Of a stretch of DNA of 15,438 bases, positions 14,414 to 15,438 are shown piece by piece; position 1 is the first letter of the stretch, and every line of letters begins with the position of its first letter. The position numbers and the translations under genes are program-made. The notes under the pieces are model-generated. The model had not been told where the DNA came from. It searched no databases and saw nothing but the letters and a program-made list of their open reading frames with translations. The DNA comes from an uncultured Flavobacteriales bacterium. Its GTDB lineage: Bacteria > Bacteroidota > Bacteroidia > Flavobacteriales > Vicingaceae. The stretch is from assembly GCA_913052515.1 (NCBI GenBank), contig CAJXFJ010000004.1, positions 1 through 15,438 of the forward strand, written 5' to 3'.

Positions 14414-15438
14414 CTACTGTTTAACTAGTTTTTGTACTTGATTTCCATAACGGAGAATGTAAATACCTTGGTCCAATTCAGTGACATTTAAAACTGTTCT
14501 TCGGTTTCGAATACGAACTTCTTGGATCAAACGACCTTGTAAATTATAAATCTGTAATGCCTCTTGTTGTGCAGCTGATTTAAACCCTTTTACCTCTACT
14601 ACTATTTGAGACTTAGTTGGATTAGGATAAATCAATAAAGGTGACTCATCTGTTTTTAATGGCTCATAAAGAGAAGTGGCAATATTACTCTCCCAAAAAC
14701 TTTGAGCGGAGTCTAAATAATTAAGCATGGTCGTTTTACTACCCAATTGTCCCCCGCCAGCTACTTGAGCATAACCAATGACCATTTCTATGGTTTTACT
14801 TTGATTAGGCTGAAGCGAAAACCAAGGAATATGACCCACTCCCCTTCTATCTCCAGGTGCATTGGGAACCGGGCCTGCATACTCAGGCCAGTTTTCAGTA
14901 AACATATAGCGGGTTATTGCACCTGTGGTATTATTCACTCCATTACCACCAAACCTTATCGGACTCCCATCGATCCATCTACCATCTAAATAATTCATCC
15001 ATATTTGTGGATTAAAAGGATCCCCATTAACGCCCCCTCCAATGTTGTAATAAACAAATCCATCCATGCTATCTGATAAAAACTTGAGCCCTAGATAGGG
15101 TGGGTCTGCACCATAGCCATTTAAACCATTAAAATTTTCATCAAAACCATCTCCATTGTATACATAAAAGACATTCTCTAAGCTATCACAACCCACATAA
15201 TCATCTCGTGGATCTCCCAAATCAAAGTCCATAAACATTCCCATTTTTACTGAATCAAGTATGAAGCTAGAACGATTATACAATTGATAAGAGATAAAGA
15301 GACTCTGATGCAGAACTGAATCATTCGGTCTATTAAATCCATATAACATGCCATGGTATTCAACATCATTCTTATGATTAATCCAATAAATGGCTTCATC
15401 GCCTTTTATTATTGGATACTCTCCAAGACTTGGTTCAT
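14414..15438 (-). CDS. Secreted T9SS type A cargo protein (5' end outside window)
   Basis: The C-terminal 340 residues of a larger secreted protein. The frame stays open through the ATG at 15347-15349 to the window edge (GDEAIYWINHKND precedes it), so that ATG is internal and the gene starts beyond 15438. The visible part contains DFDLGDPRDDYVGCDS followed by YVYNGDGFD and GYGADPP, then WIDGSPIRFGGNG, GDRRGVGHIPWFSL, and a stretch ending in a conserved IGYAQ strand. This arrangement recurs in large Bacteroidetes surface proteins of unknown function. The protein ends in a T9SS type A sorting domain (LIYPNPTKSQ, then IYNLQGRLI, GIYILRYGNQVQKLVKQ). It converges on the mfd/T9SS cargo cluster and is closed by its own terminator at 14359-14390. 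No enzymatic motif is visible. Being T9SS cargo is well supported; the role is unknown. Confidence 0.85.
   Translation of the reverse strand, partial: EPSLGEYPIIKGDEAIYWINHKNDVEYHGMLYGFNRPNDSVLHQSLFISYQLYNRSSFILDSVKMGMFMDFDLGDPRDDYVGCDSLENVFYVYNGDGFDENFNGLNGYGADPPYLGLKFLSDSMDGFVYYNIGGGVNGDPFNPQIWMNYLDGRWIDGSPIRFGGNGVNNTTGAITRYMFTENWPEYAGPVPNAPGDRRGVGHIPWFSLQPNQSKTIEMVIGYAQVAGGGQLGSKTTMLNYLDSAQSFWESNIATSLYEPLKTDESPLLIYPNPTKSQIVVEVKGFKSAAQQEALQIYNLQGRLIQEVRIRNRRTVLNVTELDQGIYILRYGNQVQKLVKQ

Overview
The window looks like the chromosome of a marine-type member of the Bacteroidetes (Bacteroidota), most likely near the Flavobacteriales or Cryomorphaceae. The reasons are AT-rich coding sequence with almost no Shine-Dalgarno signals, TAnnTTTG promoter elements directly in front of start codons, a TPR/coiled-coil type HisKA_2 sensor kinase, and two secreted proteins ending in type IX secretion (T9SS) type A sorting domains. 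The genus cannot be fixed from the sequence alone.

Left part (1-4238): a 5'-truncated membrane sensor histidine kinase is followed by two polytopic membrane proteins on the same strand, with gaps of 33 and 9 bases. The first is a TMTC-like GT-C protein with C-terminal TPRs. The second is a GT-C/PMT-like protein with a DPEY motif. They look like one transcription unit concerned with sugar transfer at the cell envelope.

Middle (4239-7409): a LigB-family (YgiD-like) dioxygenase stands alone behind its own TAAATTTG element. A DinB/DUF1572 metal-binding-fold gene follows behind an identical element at identical spacing, and sits 6 bases ahead of a membrane-anchored SGNH-hydrolase-like protein. 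The tail of that protein contains two copies of a short W/A/D-containing repeat exactly 51 residues apart.

Right (7410-15438): mfd encodes the full-length transcription-repair coupling factor. A large secreted T9SS cargo protein follows 55 bases later; it has propeller-like repeats, then five cysteine-paired repeats with an exact 51-residue period, then a sorting domain. After it comes about 1 kb without a convincing gene, followed by the 3' part of a second T9SS cargo gene on the minus strand that runs off the window.

The most unusual observation is in the gap. Positions 14032-14115 are a near-perfect copy of the last ~95 bases of mfd, with 2 mismatches and one 11-base deletion, and a terminator-like hairpin follows at once. 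The intact mfd lacks that hairpin. The simplest reading is that a ~3.4-kb segment carrying the T9SS cargo gene was inserted at the 3' end of mfd, supplying a new gene end and pushing the old end plus its terminator downstream. No integrase lies within the segment, so it would be a relic, a mobilised passenger or a product of homologous recombination.
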